Shown: positions 31,289 to 43,484, numbered from the stretch's first letter. The stretch: 64,000 bases of DNA from Agrostemma githago (GCA_958450325.1 OY288246.1:41593619-41657618); one strand, 5' to 3'. Numbers and translations are program-made. Notes: generated by a model not told the origin, from the letters alone.

Positions 31289-34124
31289 ATGCCGGATTTT
31301 CCCGAAACCACTTCCATTGTGACCGGGATCGAAAACGGGTGCTAACGGCTTTTGCGGAATTTTGATATTCTTATCCAAAATTTTGACCCTATTTTGACCT
31401 GTTTGAGTTGACTTAGCCTGACTAAGGTTATGTTTTTTTTTGTTTTTTTGATTTTGTTTACAACTAGAGACGATACCGAGTGTCCCGAGGGAACTTCCTC
31501 GATTGGTGCTAGTGCTAGGGCTAGTGCTAGTGTGGAGGTTGCCGGGGCTAGTTCGCAGACTCCCCGAGGGATTCGTAGGAGACACAGGAGCATCTCGTCC
31601 CAGCGTCGCGATCCCAAGTCTATTAATGAGGCTGAATTCGATAGAGTGAAGAAGCGTAAGCTTCCGGAGATGGTTGCTAGGAGGGCTTATGCCCCAGCTC
31701 CTACACCGGAGGGCGAAGAGGTTGTTTATGAAGATCCTGAGTGGGCTCGGGATTGGGATGGTCATCAGCTGACGTTTCGCCTTGACCTTCACATTTCTAA
31801 CCGCATCGTGCGAGGCCCGGTGAGTGTTCTATTCGTGCTTATTGGTTTGTGTCTCAGATTTATTATTGCTATTATTTTTCGGGTTAGGCTAGATTTGTCT
31901 TGTTCATGCTAGCGTTGTTTTGGTTTGCAACCCCCAAGTCCGATGAGGACTTTCTCGGGCTTTACTACGTGTCTTGATATTTACTTTCAGAAGTTATCTC
32001 TCGGGGCCCAGGAGATTATCGCGAGGACCTCTCTAAGCTCCGTGGTTGGGCAGTGGGTTTGGCTGGTGGGTTGCAAGACTAAGTGCAACCTTATGGTGAT
32101 TAGGGCGATGATAGATTGCTTTCATGATACTACCTCGACCTTCCACATGGCCTTTGGGGAGGTCGAGATGACCCTAGAGGATTTTGGGACGATTAGCGGT
32201 CTGCTCTGGGGCCCGGATAGGATTAGGTGGGCCGCCGAGGGCCCTAGTCTAGATGGCGATGAGGTGCGGGGCCTTATCGAGGATTGTTTACCGCGTGAGG
32301 CATATAGTGCGCCTCATGCTATAGTGAGTTCTTACATCACCGACCACTTCGAGCGAGTGGCGTGCTGGAGGGTCGGGAACCCAACACGCCGGAGCAGGAT
32401 GCCCGGTTGTGGCTGTGGTACTTCCTAGGGTCGATCCACTTCTCGGACAAGGGCGAGAGATTCAGCACCAGGATTTTGCCCTTCCTGGCTGAGCTGACTC
32501 AGCTAAGGCGCTACGACTGGGTGACTGTAGCTTTTGCGGAGATGACTCACTGCCTGCAAGTCATGGTGAGGCCGCTGGTGATAGAGTCGGCCTCGACTGT
32601 GCCCATTGTGGGTCCGGACTTTATACTGGAGGTTAGTTATTGTTCTCACTCTTGTATTTGAAGTTCTACTTAGTTTCGGCTTGGTTTTGCTAAGGTTATT
32701 TTGGGATTTTTCAGGCTTGGATCTACTCCTACTCCCCGTGTTTGGCACCTAAGACGGTGCGAGTGCACCCAAAGAGATTTCCGGCGGGGATCGTGTGGAG
32801 GCTTGCTCAGCCTAAGAGCACAATCAGTCATTACCCGTCGAAGAATGCGTTAGTGAACAAGCTACGCGTTGAAGATGTAAGTTTTCTTTTTATGGTCTAT
32901 TTTGTTCAGTAGCCCCCAAGTTTCGGGATTTATTGGGATGTCGGTTTTATTTGTGTAGTTTGTGGCCCGCCCTTGGGCCGATTATGAAGGCGTGCCGGAG
33001 TATGTGGTCGCGGAGCTGAGGCCTCGGAGTTATAGGAGGATGCTCCTTCCTGCGTTGTTTCGCCCAGTATGGTATCTGGGCGAGCGGTTGGTGCGTCAGT
33101 GCCTATACGACGATTTCAGGGTGCCGGTTGATCCTCCCCGGACCATGTTTAGACCGCCGACCGCCGCCGAGGTTCTTGAGGACAGGGACGGAGAAAGAGG
33201 CGATACACTCCTGGTGCCTAGCGCCTCTTACCTGTCTCACGTCACCCGGCAGGTAGCTTGGTATCGCTTCGTGGTAAAGTTCTAATTTTGTTTCTAAGAT
33301 TTGCTTTGCGGTTTATTGTTTATTCGCCCTCTGACCGACCAATCTGTTGTCTTCTCAGCTGGCCGATCCGGCTGATGAAATCCAGCCCCCAGATTTTCCC
33401 CTGACGCTACTTAGGGTGGATGCGGCTGGGATACCCTTTACTGAGCCCCTCCCCCCGTGTTCTTCTGAGGATATGGATGCTGGGATTGAGTGGCGTGACC
33501 GGGTGTACCGGGTGAGTTTTTTTTTGTTCTTTGTTTGGGTTCTAAGAATTAGGGTCGGTTTGCCTAACTTCTATGGTTGCACTCTCAGGTTTCCTCGGTT
33601 TGCCATCAGCGGTTGTGGCAGGCTGCCAACTGCTTCCGGGCCTATGCCTCGAGGGTTTCCCGTGATACTTCGGGGCCTCGATCGGTGAGTTTACTTGACT
33701 AAGGTGGCTTTTTAGGCTGTTGGGGTACTTTCCTAATGCTTAAGTGTATTTACAGGATGTTCCGAATATGGTGGGGCAGTTAGAGACTCGGGTGACCGAG
33801 CTCGAGGCGAGAGAGGTTGAGGCACAACGGCTCCTGCAATCTCGAGCTGACGAGATCGCCTTCCTAAAGGAGCAGCTGGCTCGGTCCCGGGCCGAGACCT
33901 CAGCACAAGGTGAGGCTAGGCATCGGATCGAAAGGGAGGCTGAGGCTGAGGCTACGGGTGCTACGGAGGAGGTTGAAGGGATTCCCGAGATAGCTACCCT
34001 AGATATGCTGTCGGGGATGGACGGTAGTGAGTCTCCTCTTATAGACCTAAAGGACCTGGGGTTAGATGACCAGCTTTGCGAGATTGTGATTGTCGTCGGC
34101 GCGGCTTCTAGGGGTCCTTCCTAG
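31289..34124 (+). pseudogene. Antisense plant-mobile-domain (PMD) gene of M1, spliced
   Basis: The gene lies opposite M1 gag-pol. Predicted exons are 31289-31338 (tentative first exon with ATG), 31468-31819, 31991-32631, 32715-32876, 32959-33273, 33359-33511, 33589-33684 and 33756-34124. All introns are GT-AG and 71-171 bases, and those after the second exon are all in phase 0. The middle exons encode a plant mobile domain: TFHMAFGEVEMTLEDF, then LWYFLGSIHFSDKG, RYDWVTVAFAEM and LEAWIYSYSP, as in MAIN-like proteins. The last exon is a coiled coil (LETRVTELEAREVEAQRLL) with an acidic tail. A one-base frame change near 32355 in the second PMD exon breaks the product. PMD proteins are known from host silencing factors and from transposons; the role here is unknown. 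Confidence 0.75.
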
Positions 34125-35429
34125 CCTCGATTTGTATAAGGATTTGTATATTTTGTATATTTGTTTTGGATTCTTAGTATTTGAATTAGTTGGATTAGTC
34201 TTGCGTTTTCGTTTGGCGAATTGTTTACCTAGATTGACAAGTAATCACTTTTGCGTTCATTCGTTTTGCGATGTGACTCGATTTAGGGTGCGTTAGCGTT
34301 TCATGAGAGTACGAAAATGGCTTCTTTCGGGGGTTTTGAAATGCGTTAGCTTGAGCCGGGAATCGGATCGGATATCACGTCGATTAAAATGTTTTGACTC
34401 GAGATAGACGAGACGTAAAGTGTTAACGTAACACATTAACGTGTTTTGACCGCATACATTAGAAGATGAGCTTTAGTATGAAATCGGAATTTAAAATCCG
34501 AGCACTTTTTTTTTAAAAAAAGTTAGACCACTTTTAACATGACCACTTTTTACATACTCGTAATATTGCCTTGTTAGGCTACAGACGTGACTCGACGGTA
34601 ATCGCTAAAAGGCTACGACATGCCTAGGTGGGGTAGCTTATCCCTCTAAATAAAAATAAAAAAAACGTCTAAGTCTTGTTCGTCCGACGGGTAGACCCAC
34701 GTTCTCGCAGCTCTTCCGTGGGTATTTCGGTTTTCCGGACGGGTTTTAGTGACTTCGGGAGGTCGTTCCCTATGTCCGGGGTAGAGGATGATAGCTACGG
34801 TGATAATGGAGGTTCGAACTTCTATGCTCGGGCTGCTCGGGATTTCTTGGGAGCAGCAATTCTTGCGTCCCGTTGTTATTGAGGGTGTTCGACCGACTGA
34901 CAATGCTTTTATCCGGCGAAGGGTTTGTGAACACTCGTCGGGGCAGATCGACTCAAAAGTTAGGAAGACAGTACCACTAAGAGGCGAGGAGGCGACTCGA
35001 GAGACCGTTACCAAGTGCCTTCCCAGAGACAGCGGGACCGATCCTAGTTTAGTCAGTTCATCTGAACGGGCCAAGACCGACGAGACCCATATTAAAGTTG
35101 TGAAAGTGCAAAGAAAGTGGGATTTGCTGGACTCACGTTTGGATAGGGCGTTAGAAGCTTGCTTTCAGAAAATCGCGGAGGAAGAACGCAAGCGATCACA
35201 CCCGAATGGTAAGGGTGAGGAAGAGTTGGACCGGTAGAGCCCAGCCATTTATATTATGTAATACTAGTTGCTAATATGTGGCGTATTAGTACTAGTTTTT
35301 GTGTGGTTTTGACACGTTGTTAACTTCCGGGATGTCCGGACTTCGGATTTTTAATGTAGAAGCCTCGACAAAGGCTCGATTTAACCAAATTTTGTTATTA
35401 ATGAGAAGCACATTTTTATTTTTTTATTT
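34125..35429. other. Spacer between PMD gene and M1 pol
   Basis: It is mostly AT-rich and without recognisable domains. An open frame of 149 codons at 34788-35237 (plus) has a charged C-terminal half with KVQRKWDLLDSRLDRALEACF. I do not recognise it, and it overlaps a comparable minus-strand frame, so I leave it unassigned. It could be a decayed second antisense gene. Confidence 0.3.
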
Positions 35430-35725
35430 TTTTGTGGTGGCTCGCAACTCGATTCTTCATTTTACCCGGAGCGCCCCTTCGGGTTTTCACTCCGTCCTCG
35501 GCTCACCCTTTTCGTATTTTTTTTTTGCCTTTTTTTTTATTTTTTTGTTTTTTTTTGACGTCTCGCAACTCGATTCTTCATTTTGCCCGGGGCGCCCTTT
35601 CGGGTTTTCACCCCGTCCTCGGCTCGTCATTTTTTTTTACGACGGCTCGCAACTCGTTTCTTCATTTTGCCCGGGGCACCCTTTCGGGTTTTCACCCCGT
35701 CCTCGGCTCGTCGTTTGTGCTTCGT
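35430..35725. repeat. Tandem repeat in the pol-antisense spacer of M1
   Basis: Three copies of a unit begin CTCGCAACTCGATTCTTCAT and continue through GCGCCCTTTCGGGTTTTCAC to CGTCCTCGGCTCG. The starts are at 35441, 35562 and 35646. Unit length differs because of T-runs. The position, between the end of pol and the antisense gene, equals that of the 135-bp array in the Retand-like element. Confidence 0.75.
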
Positions 35726-36024
35726 CATTTTAAATCACTCGGGGGTTGGGTCGTAGAAGGAGTCCCGCTTTACACATGGATCGATCAATCGAATTTTTTT
35801 TGCTTTTTTCTTTCGTTGTTTGGTTGTACTCGGGGAACGGGTTGCCTACGTATCCGCTTTTAGACGGAATCAAACCATGTTCGTAGTTCTTTTGGAAAGT
35901 GTGAGTGATTTTGCTTTAGACTCGTTTATGCCATTTATCGATGCGAACTTGATTTTCTTTTTTTTGTGTTGTTGTTTTTTTGCTTCCCCCTAAGCCGGAG
36001 GTCGGGACGTGGTTTTCAGGGTGT

Positions 36025-37650
36025 TTATAGGTAGTATGGTTTGAGTTGATCCATATTGGTCGGGGTTGAGAACTCTTGACCATCTAGGTCAGTAAGGATC
36101 ACGGCGCCCCCCGAGAGTAGTTTCTTAACGAGGTAGGGGCCTGCCCAGTTTGGTTTGAATTTCCCTCTAGGGTCGACGGGAAGGGGTGCTCTAATGGATT
36201 TGATCACCAAATTTCCCTCATGTATGTTTCGGGATTTCACTCGTTTGTTAAACGCTCGTTGGATGCGTTGTTGGTAGGCTTGTACGTTGGATAGGGCATG
36301 TATCCTACGTTCATCTGGGAGTACTAGCTCGTCGTACCGTTTTTGGTTCCATTCTTCCTCAGGGATACCACTTTCGGCTAATATTCTCAGTGATGGTATT
36401 TCTAGCTCTATTGGTTGGACAACTTCGGAACCGTAGGTTAGGTAATATGGTGTGGCTCCGGTGGGTGTTCTATAGGATGTTCTATATCCCTATAAGGCGA
36501 AGGGGATTTTGTTTGGCCAATCTCGGTAGTTGTCTATCATTTTCTTAAGATTTGTGGTGATGGTTTTGTTGGCTGCTTCTACGGCCCCGTTGGTTTGTGG
36601 TCTATAGGGTGAGGATTTCTGTCTTTGGATTTTGTATTTGTCTAGGAGTTTTTAGGTGTCGGCCCTGAAGTGAGCCCCCTGGTCGCTAATGATTTCATGA
36701 GGTATACCGTAACGGCATATGATGTTGTTTTGTAAGAATTTGACTACTTGTTTTGAGGTTAGTACGGTGTAAGAGGCGGCTTCTACCCATTTGGTGAAGT
36801 AATCGATGGCTACTAAAATAAAGCAAAGTCCGCCGGCCCCGGATGGGTGTACTTTTCCTATGATGTCTATCCCCCAAGTGGACAAAGGCTAGGGTGTGGA
36901 TATAGTGTGTAGAGGATAAGGAGGTAGGTGTTGGATGTTGGCGAATATTTGGCAATTGCGGCAGTGTCGAACATGACGTCGACAGTCTGCCTCTAAGATA
37001 ATCCAGTAATAACTCAGTCTCATTATTTTTCGGGCTAGTAGGTGTGCATTCATGTGGCGTCCGCACTCTCCGTCATGTACCTCTTCCATGACTCTCTCGG
37101 ATTGGTTTTTGTTTATGCACCTAAGGAGGACTCCTTGTGGGGTTCGTTTGTACAGTAGGCCTTGATTCAGGACGTAATGGGTGGCTTGTAATCGTAGGGC
37201 TCTTTTGTTTTTGCTATTAGTGTCGGATGGATATTACTCGTGAGTTTTAAAGTCTAGGATTGCTTTGTACCAAGGTTCTTTGGTGGTGTCGTCGGTTTCG
37301 AGGTTGTGAATGTGGGCTGGTTGTTCGCTTCTTTCTACACAGATAGTCATGGAGAAGAGGTGATCGGGCATGTTTATTAGTGAGGCTAGTTTGGGTAATG
37401 CATCAGCGAATTGGTTCTCCTCGCGGGGTATGTGTATGAAGTCAATTTTGGTGAATTCCTTAGACATTGCTTCTATTTTAGTTTGGTATGGGGTTAGGCT
37501 TTGGCTATAAACCTTCCAATTACCCGTGGCTTGGTTGACTACTAAGAATGAATCTCCGTGGGCTCTAAGGTTTTTGACTCCTAGAGATATGGCTGCTTTT
37601 AGACCTATTAGACAGGCTTCATATTCGGCTGTGTTGGGGGAGGGGGGGGA
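36025..37650 (-). pseudogene. M1 RNase H end and integrase
   Basis: Reading leftward on the minus strand: the end of the archaeal-like RNase H (NTAEYEACL, RAHGDS, REENQFADALPKLAS; 37650-37234), an integrase zinc site (VHDGECGRHMNAH, then HCRNCQIFA; about 37089-36930), and a catalytic core (WGIDIIGKVHPSG, VAIDYFTKWVEAA, SDQGAHFRA, QTNGAVEAANK). The C-terminal domain ends VDPRGKFKPNWAGPYLVKK at about 36140. Stops and frame changes occur at about 36890, 36655, 36490 and 37240. The right end at about 37640-37650 is a run of G/C beyond which RNase H homology is lost. Confidence 0.8.
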
Positions 37651-38058
37651 GGGGTTGGTCGGGTGGCGGTTTGTTTGCTTCCGAGTTTATTGTTGTTTAG
37701 TCAGTGATTGTTTGAGCCTAAGGTTGTTATTCCCGATTTCCTTCTTAGGGCGAAGTTGGGTGGGCTGTTCGTGGTAACCCTTGCATTTTGGTCAGTTGTT
37801 ATCGATAATTGGCATAAAGTCGAGTTTTTTAAGCGTTTAAAGTAAATTGTCGAGGCATGTTTGTAAAAAAAAAGATAGTTGTTTTATTGATAATAGTAGA
37901 CGAGCTAGATGCCCGTGATTTTGTTTGGGGGAGGTGGAGGACTTGTCCCCTCGCACCTTCCTGGACTCGATGGAATAGGAGACAAGACGTTTATTATTAT
38001 TATTATTCTAGTCTACGCCCTGAGATGAACTAGACTTTAACTAAGACCGGTCATGCCT
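37651..38058. other. Unassigned spacer at the M1 deletion
   Basis: It holds a short A-run and a (TTA)n microsatellite at about 37988-38006. No protease or reverse transcriptase motif is visible on either strand, so this is where about 3 kb of pol is missing. Confidence 0.5.
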
Positions 38059-38757
38059 CTAGAGGTACCTTCGCTGGTTGGGCTCCCGGTGTTCGCGCGG
38101 GTCGCTCTCTTGGTACCAGGGGCCAGTTCTCCTCCGAAGACATCCTACGGGGAGGTAGACACCCTTGTCAATCAGGTCCTGTACTTCATGCTTGAGTTCG
38201 GTGCATACTTGGGTCTCATGCCCCCGACCTTGATGATACAGGCAGTAAGCATTCGGATTCCAACCCACTTCCCTCTTTTCTATAGGTGGGTCCGGGGTGG
38301 GACCTACCGGCCATAGTAGACAGGCCTCATGCAGTTTCCGGAGGGCCTCAGCGTAAAATTCCCCTAGTTCGGTGAATTGCCTAAAGGGACGGTGGAGACT
38401 TGTAGGTTCGACAGGGCGTGCGAGCCTGGTGTACTCGACATATGGATCCCCACTAAGCACCAGTTCTCGACTTATCGGTCCTTCTTGAAGTTTCCTCTCG
38501 GGCCCTTCGAGAGTCTTCAGGCAACGCCTAACGTCGTCGATGGAGGAAATCGACGACACTATCCCTAGTATCCAGTGGACTACGTTCATCAAAGCATTGA
38601 GCTGGTCGATGCTATCTTCGTTGCTACTTGGCGCCATTCCTAGACGAAAGAGAGGAGTATGAGGTTGGGGCTTACTGGGCGATTTAGGGACTCGAGGAAT
38701 GCTCATGATTGAGCGACGCGGAAGTGAGACCCCTGACTCGCGGGTGCATGCGGTCAT
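38059..38757 (-). pseudogene. M1 gag remnant
   Basis: The 232-codon minus-strand frame encodes a gag piece with the variant knuckle CLYHQGRGHETQVC (C-x2-H-x4-H-x4-C) near residues 173-186, followed by KHEVQDLIDKG. This is the same arrangement as in P1 gag. The usual gag core before the knuckle is shortened or unrecognisable, so it is an internally deleted copy. It lies directly downstream of the Tat leader. Confidence 0.65.
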
Positions 38758-39545
38758 TAGCTTAGGGATTCAGGTGCTTTAGACTCTTGGTGTATTCGGC
38801 GAAACGCCTATTGAGCTTTCTGTCTCTGCAACGAGACGATTTGACACCAACCTCGGTGGTGAGCTTCGGGAGGACTTCTCGGAATGAGACGATCCGAAAA
38901 TTAAGACCTCAAGTAGAGGTGATCCTAGTAGCTAACATAGACAGTTGAACACACAGTTTTACGACGTAAGAGGTTGATCACGATCCCAGCACAGGATCAA
39001 AGAATTTGGATGTATGTTTCTTTCGAAAACGACCAGTTTTGCAAAATTTTGAAAAGGATGGTTTGTGAAAATAGTGTAACGATGGTGTGACGGTATCGTC
39101 TGCGGCGTGTAGGTGTGTTGCTATGTGGGTGCATCGGAAATGATGACGAAATGTAAATACGTTTTTTTTAAAGGAGTGTATCCCTTTTAGAGGAACCGTT
39201 TTTTTTGAAAATAATTACGTGATGCTTCTATCGAAACTACTATTAATTAGCTAGTTCGATACTCGCGGGGTGCGTGATGCTCGTGATGGAGCGTGAAGTC
39301 TGATGACAGTCTCCTTAAAGGTGTGACTAAATCTTTAGTGAGGGATTTAGCTGGTGAATAGTGTTTCTTATAAACTTTCGCTCTTTGAAAAAAAAAACTT
39401 TTAAAATTAGTGACCCACGTTCGTCGGTTGTACTAATTAGAATTAGACGGTGGGGGTGCATGTTGTAAAAAAAGTGTTTTAAAAGTGTAACCGCTTTTTG
39501 AGTTTCTTGACCTAAATCGACATAATTGTATTTTACTTCCAAATT
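38758..39545 (-). other. M1 leader
   Basis: 38870-39010 matches 63046-63180 in the same orientation, and 25060-25190 inverted. The rest is AT-rich with oligo-A and oligo-T runs. No gene is seen. The right edge is uncertain because the CACTA fragment begins somewhere near 39545. Confidence 0.55.
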
Positions 39546-40258
39546 CCTAACACATCAAAACAACCCAATTCATTCAACTACTTAACCGCAAACCCTAATT
39601 TTATACTAACAATCTACCTAATTCAAATTGGGGAACCTATTGGGCGATTAAAATTCTAACTACACTAAATATTCCAACACTAACAACAACACTACACTAT
39701 AAAAATATCTAACTCAATAACTAATCTGTTTATATCAATAAATAAAAAAATTAACAAATAATATAAATTAAGTATAGATAAAAAACATACCGTAACTAAA
39801 AAAATGGAGGAATGAAGAAGGGAGGAATGAAGAAGGAAGGAATGAAGAAGGAAGGAGTGGGAGACGGGTTAGAGTGAAGGAAGAGGGTTTGTAGAGAGAG
39901 AGTGAAATGAGTAATGTGAGAGGGGGAGGGGGGCTGCTCGCGTATAAAAAAAATTCACAAAGCTTAGCGACCGAAATCGGTCGCGCGGCCTTTTTTTTAG
40001 CGACTGCTTTCAGTCGCTAAGTTACAGATTTAGCGACTGAAATCGGTCGCTATTTCACTGATTTAGCGACCGAAATCGGTCGCGCGTCGATTATTTTAGC
40101 GACTGATTTCGGTCGCTAAGGATAATTTATTTTTTAAAAATCCGTCTCCTCGTCCAGCGACTAATATCGGTCGCGCGTTGTACTTTCAGTCGCTAAATCA
40201 GCGACTGAATTTATCAGTCGCGCGTGGTTGGTAGCTATATGAACTATTTCTTGTAGTG
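39546..40258. mobile_element. CACTA transposon fragment
   Basis: The right end on the minus strand reads CACTACAAGAAATAGTTCAT, a typical CACTA terminus, ending at 40258. Subterminal copies of TAGCGACCGAAATCGGTCGC and its partner form an array at about 39963-40225. A GA-rich minisatellite (GGAATGAAGAAGGAA, three copies) lies at about 39810-39860. I found no matching left terminus or duplication, so this is a truncated copy and its left limit is a guess. No transposase is encoded. Confidence 0.65.
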
Positions 40259-40503
40259 CATCACTCAAGAAAACTCCAAATTACAAGAATTCCACAAAAA
40301 CTTACAAATCATAGAAACAAACCAACCTAACACACAAATACAAATACAAAAAACTCAAAAGAAGAGGAAAGAGATATTTACAACATGATACTCTCATCTT
40401 CTACGACCCCATAGCCATCAAGGGCTCGGAGGAGTAAATCAAATGCTCTAGCAACATCTTAATGAAGGCTCATGTGACCGAGCCGAGCTATCTTCAAGAG
40501 CTT

Positions 40504-41768
40504 TCAAGTCAGAGGTAAGAAGCGATCATCTTCATGCTCGGGTTTCTCGTGATCTCCCGGGTCATTCCAACCAACAAAGCAACGACTCTTATGACCATCC
40601 GGTAGGTATAGTGGTCTAAGGTCATGCTTGGCGTTATGGGTTGGGAGATCACACCCTAAGGGTGTCGCTTCTTCTACGGGATCAAGAATAAAATTCTTCT
40701 TCTCCGCCCGACAAGGATCCAATTCATCAACCATCTTACAAGACAATGGACTCGAAATTAAGTGCGATAAATGAGGTGAAGGCATCAATTTTTCTTCATT
40801 GGAGGCTCTAGGGGAGACCTCATCGTTGTCCTTACTAGAATTCTCACCATGAGGAAATTCAAGGCCTTTGATGGCGGCCTCAATTTTTTCGACGGTTTGG
40901 TCTAGCATAGCATCTCAAACTCCCCTAATCGGCTCCCTGAACTTCCCATTCCAGGCAAGTTCTAAGTCTATCTCTTTCTCCCAAGTATCGCCTTCATTTT
41001 CACTCACCTTGTCAATTTGGTCTAGATGAGTCTTCTCTTCACTTGGCTTTGGATTTTCACTCATGATTTCTCCAAAAATAAGATCCGGTTCATCACGAAG
41101 GAAATCATATAAATACAACTTAATGGCCAATACATTGGCTTCCCAAGAGTTAATTTGAGAGTCATGTTCAATTTCCTCCTCATGATCAACCCTTGAAGCT
41201 TCAACTTCCTCCATTATTCCCATAGCTTCACCATCCAAGCAACTCTCAACAATGATCTCTTTGTTGACCTTCCCTTCTTCATTCGTGGCTTCATAATCGG
41301 GTTGATTGCCTTGTGGAGACAACCGATCTTCTTGCCAAATGAACTTTCCTCATCAAGTTGTGGAGCCCGAGTGGTCAACATCGTGTAACGAGCTAGGAGT
41401 GCATTAATTCGAGCACCTTGCACCTCTTTTTGGGCCATGAACTCCTCGTGGTCCCTTTGCATTTGAATCATCATCTCTTGTTGACTCTTTTGCATTTGAA
41501 TCATCATTTGACAAAGCTGAAAGTTGGGGATTTTTGGTAGTGGGTTGTGTGAAGGTATTTGGCAGTTGTTAGGATTTTGGAATGATCCTTGACAACTTTC
41601 ATGGTAGCCAAATGAAGGGGGTTCATAAGATTGTTGATGAGATTGATATAGTTGGTAAAATTGTGGGTCTTGGTAATTTGCCCCATGATTGTCCAATGAC
41701 GATTGATGGTAGCTTGGATGCGCCATTGTCATAACGTTGCCTTGATACATTGAATGACCTAGAAGCAC
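40504..41768 (-). pseudogene. Gag-region frames of the minus Athila-like element
   Basis: There are three consecutive minus-strand frames (41768-41214, 41322-40915 and 40908-40504), separated by frame changes or stops. The first is rich in Gln, Tyr, His and Ser, then carries a Met-Gln coiled coil (QMMIQMQKSQQEMMIQMQ). The second is acidic (EEVEASRVDHEEEIEHD). The third is hydrophilic with LYLPDGHKSRCFVGWNDPGD. I recognise no standard gag core or zinc knuckle. Position after the primer-binding site suggests gag or a replacement for it in a non-autonomous element. Confidence 0.45.
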
Positions 41769-41919
41769 TTGAGCAAACGTTAGAAGCCTAGTGCTTTTGA
41801 GGCACTAGGAAGAGATAAATAAGCACACAAGAAGTAAGAACGGAGATACACAAGGAGAAGAAAACACAAAAATCAAGAACTAAGTCTAAAACTAAGCACA
41901 CAAGAGTCTAAACTATATC

Positions 41920-41938
41920 GTCCCCGGCAACGGCGCCA
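41920..41938 (-). other. Primer-binding site, Athila-type
   Basis: The minus strand reads TGGCGCCGTTGCCGGGGAC, three bases inside the LTR end. It is complementary to the 3' end of a tRNA, by my recollection tRNA-Asp, as used by Athila elements. Confidence 0.8.
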
Positions 41939-41941
41939 ATT

Positions 41942-43459
41942 TGACGGAAGGATTTGTCATGAATCCCACCGATCAAGATAAACCAACTAACCTAGGCTTG
42001 GTAGCAAATGGTGTCGAAATCCTCAGGGACGGGAGTTTCGAACTAAAGGGTGCTATGGTCTAAGACTAGGTTCAAGACAAACTAGGGTAATGGCTAAGAT
42101 TAACTAATGACTAAACTAAAGTCTATAACATGAAATAAAAAGGCAAACAAGCACCTAATGATAAATGAAAGCGAGGTAAATCAATAAGAAGAAACTAGGG
42201 CTAGGTCGGGTTCATGGATGCCAAGGAGACCAAAAGGGGAAAACGAGGGTGCTAGCATGTTTTCGTAGCCTAGGTTACATTCGGGCTCTCGCTACTTAAA
42301 CGGCCTAGGGGCCTCCTCACCACGCTCTCGCTACTAGTGGAGGAACCAAACCCAACACCAAATAAGAACATGCAAGAGAAGGAGCAAGAAAAACAAGGAA
42401 TGATCATATCAAGTCTCACAAGCATTTCATCAAATATGTAGAGTGCAAGGCATTAGGAAACAACAAAAACAACAACTAACGTCACCCATCTTACCCTAAT
42501 CATCCCTAATCACACCCAATCCCCTACTAACTCTAGGGGAAATCTACTCACACATAACTAAACTAAAACTAACATTAACTAGAGAAACCATCAAAAGAAC
42601 AAAAACATTCATTATGAAGAACAAACAAAGAGAAACAACAAACAATAGATGAAGATGAAAACTTTACTAACTATGAAAGATTAAGAGAAAAGAGAGAAGA
42701 AGGATTATACCAACTACAAGATGAATGGAAAGATTGAAACTTGCATATAGAGAAAACCTAAATACATCCACCAAGGTTGTCAATCTTGATATAATTCTTC
42801 AAGAATTCCAATAATACAAGAGTAACTAACTAGATTAATGCTAAATGGAAGACTAATTAAGGAAGGATTAAGCTAATCTACACTTAATCTAAGCTAATCT
42901 AACCTAAAGTAGTGGGTTTTGTGGTTTAAGGTAGTCTACTTAAAACAATACAAGAGGGGGGGGGGGTATATATAGGGTTCCACGAGTAAGGGAAGCGAAA
43001 GAATGAAAATCGGGCGGAGCTGGGTCCTTCCCGGAGGTGATCCCAGTCGGAAAGGGGTGGTCCCGGTCGGGAAGGTCATGGTCCCGGCCGGGATGGCCCC
43101 ACAGGAGGTCGTCTGTTCTCGTCATCTCATCTCTACCGAGATGGGTCCTTCCCGGCCATGATGGGTCCTTATTTGCTCTTCCCAGGCTTCTTATCGATGC
43201 TCGGTGCTCGGGATATCATCAAGTGGGCTCCATGGGACTCGGGATCGAGTCTAAGTCACCGAATCATCGTCGCTTCTCTTCATCGACTCCATATGCATCG
43301 GAAACGAGTCGGAATCGTTCCATTTCTCCAAGGTAGGCCTTAGGAACCTAAAACAAGCTAGAAGAAGGGTAAGTAGCCTCAAAACCGCTCTAAAGAGCGA
43401 TTCCACAAGAGAAAACGGGACCAAACACGAGAAATAAACAATAAAAATCACACTTATCA
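41942..43459 (-). repeat. 5' LTR of the minus Athila-like element
   Basis: TG...CA ends flank a 1518-base LTR. A TATA box (minus strand CTATATATAC, 42966-42975) lies just downstream, on the minus strand, of a GC-rich block with GGTCCCGGCCGGGA-type palindromes (about 43010-43150). No coding region is inside. Confidence 0.7.
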
Positions 43460-43484
43460 GTATTCTATTGAAGTTATTGATAGT

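Larger units (their letters stand above)
27063..39545 (-). mobile_element. Ogre-like Tat retrotransposon M1, internally deleted
   Basis: Read right to left: leader (39545-38758), gag (38757-38059), end of RNase H and integrase (37650-36025), a small tandem repeat, an antisense PMD gene on the plus strand (31289-34124), and a polypurine tract (27076-27063) before LTR copy d. Protease, reverse transcriptase and most of RNase H are missing between 38058 and 37650. Between the antisense gene and the LTR it contains LINE, Athila LTR and Tat LTR fragments, so some of 28.3-30.2 kb arrived later. The right-hand LTR is replaced by a CACTA fragment. Confidence 0.65.
40262..43459 (-). mobile_element. 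Athila-like element, minus strand, truncated
   Basis: It has a 1518-base 5' LTR (43459-41942), a primer-binding site (41938-41920), a leader, and a gag-like region down to 40504. It is cut off by the CACTA fragment at 40258, so no pol or 3' LTR remains. On the minus strand the LTR starts TGATAAGTGTGATTTTTATT and ends CTTCCGTCA, a form close to other Athila LTRs. It sits against pol of the plus-strand Athila element, into which it may have inserted. Confidence 0.7.

Noticed and set aside
35299..35863. Two overlapping Phe-rich frames
   Set aside because: They are produced by T-runs and the threefold repeat at 35430-35725.
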